From Clostridium sp. (GTDB lineage: Bacteria > Bacillota > Clostridia > Clostridiales > Clostridiaceae), in contig NZ_JAJFUC010000047.1 in NCBI RefSeq assembly GCF_021372645.1, forward strand, positions 32,599-96,598: a stretch of DNA of 64,000 nt. Direction: 5' to 3'. The notes beneath the pieces were generated by a model. It was not told the origin of the DNA and did no database searches. It saw nothing but the letters and a program-made list of their open reading frames with translations. Shown here piece after piece: positions 63,839-64,000 of the stretch. Position numbers and translations under genes: made by a program. Within the stretch, counting starts at the first letter, position 1. Each line of letters begins with the position of its first letter.

Positions 63839-64000
63839 CTTGCATTCCTCCCTCCATGTGATATAATGGAGTTGAATTTTTAGCTATGCTACTTTGAACG
63901 CTTTGGTCGGGGTTCTTGGTAGCTTTTTTAGGTCTTCCAGAATTAAAACATCTTGTTTTAGATTTTGGTTTTAGTTCTCTTTCAATTTTTTGTTGTTGTC
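63828..64000 (-). CDS. Phage protein, C-terminal end (gene continues past window)
   Basis: The frame is open from the right edge and reads QQQKIERELKPKSKTRCFNS then GRPKKATKNP, ending at 63828. It is basic and Gln/Lys-rich. No family can be assigned from the tail only. Confidence 0.5.
   Translation of the reverse strand, partial: QQQKIERELKPKSKTRCFNSGRPKKATKNPDQSVQSSIAKNSTPLYHMEGGMQVVS

Overview
The window is very AT-rich, low-GC Gram-positive DNA with strong AGGAGG-type ribosome sites. It carries a Spo0E-family gene, CarD and ComFB proteins, many chemoreceptors and two-component pairs, a group II intron and IS110/IS1182 debris. This points to a solventogenic-type Clostridium sensu stricto, perhaps near C. 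beijerinckii; the genus is a confident inference and the species is not. No rRNA, tRNA or CRISPR array was seen.

Layout. 1-2.2 kb: end of a threonine operon (thrC, thrB, ACT protein). 2.3-8.5 kb: a lone sugar-binding protein, a secreted protein, and an ABC transporter operon with its own histidine kinase and regulator. 8.6-10.1 kb: a phospholipase C-like protein and a 5'-truncated extradiol dioxygenase gene. 10.1-15.6 kb: the most interesting locus, a decayed tandem array of ECF sigma and RsgI-like anti-sigma genes. It holds one intact sigma gene, one truncated sigma gene, two sigma remnants and three intact anti-sigma genes. All four units have the same promoter (TGTCAG, 15 nt, TACGAA). A fifth copy of that promoter lies in front of an L,D-transpeptidase gene at 43 kb, so the array probably runs a cell-wall regulon. 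16-22 kb: cspA, carD, fba, a Ca2+/H+ exchanger, and IS110 and IS1182 remnants. 22-30 kb: a secreted repeat protein beside a two-component system, CorA, and two chemoreceptors, one split at an A7 slippery run. 30-34 kb: a heterodimeric ABC exporter.

34.6-39.7 kb: a nitrogen-oxide or oxygen-stress neighbourhood with hemerythrin, a SagB-type nitroreductase, an HPP membrane protein and a Crp/Fnr-family regulator. Three TGTAAC-N4-GTTACA-type operators are present, each centred 41.5 bp upstream of a predicted start site. One of them reads into a 34-residue small ORF. 40-42 kb: a LysR gene and azlCD with overlapping face-to-face promoters. 43-46 kb: L,D-transpeptidase, LemA, a TPM protein and ComFB. 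46.5-49.3 kb: cca, interrupted at its PKDWDI motif by a 1357-nt group II intron whose maturase has been deleted down to its N-terminus. Removing the intron restores the frame exactly. 49.4-51.7 kb: an RpiR regulator, an RluB-type pseudouridine synthase and a Cys/Gly-rich small protein. 51.8-54.2 kb: a gene graveyard.

56.9-64 kb (continuing off the right edge): a decayed prophage on the minus strand. A large deletion has fused the 5' end of a terminase small-subunit gene to the 3' end of an LLH holin gene, removing the whole head and tail module. A damaged endolysin, a Spo0E-family gene with a hairpin leader, replication-module remnants and a shattered SMC-like ATPase gene remain. Overall the window mixes ordinary housekeeping operons with heavily rearranged accessory DNA.
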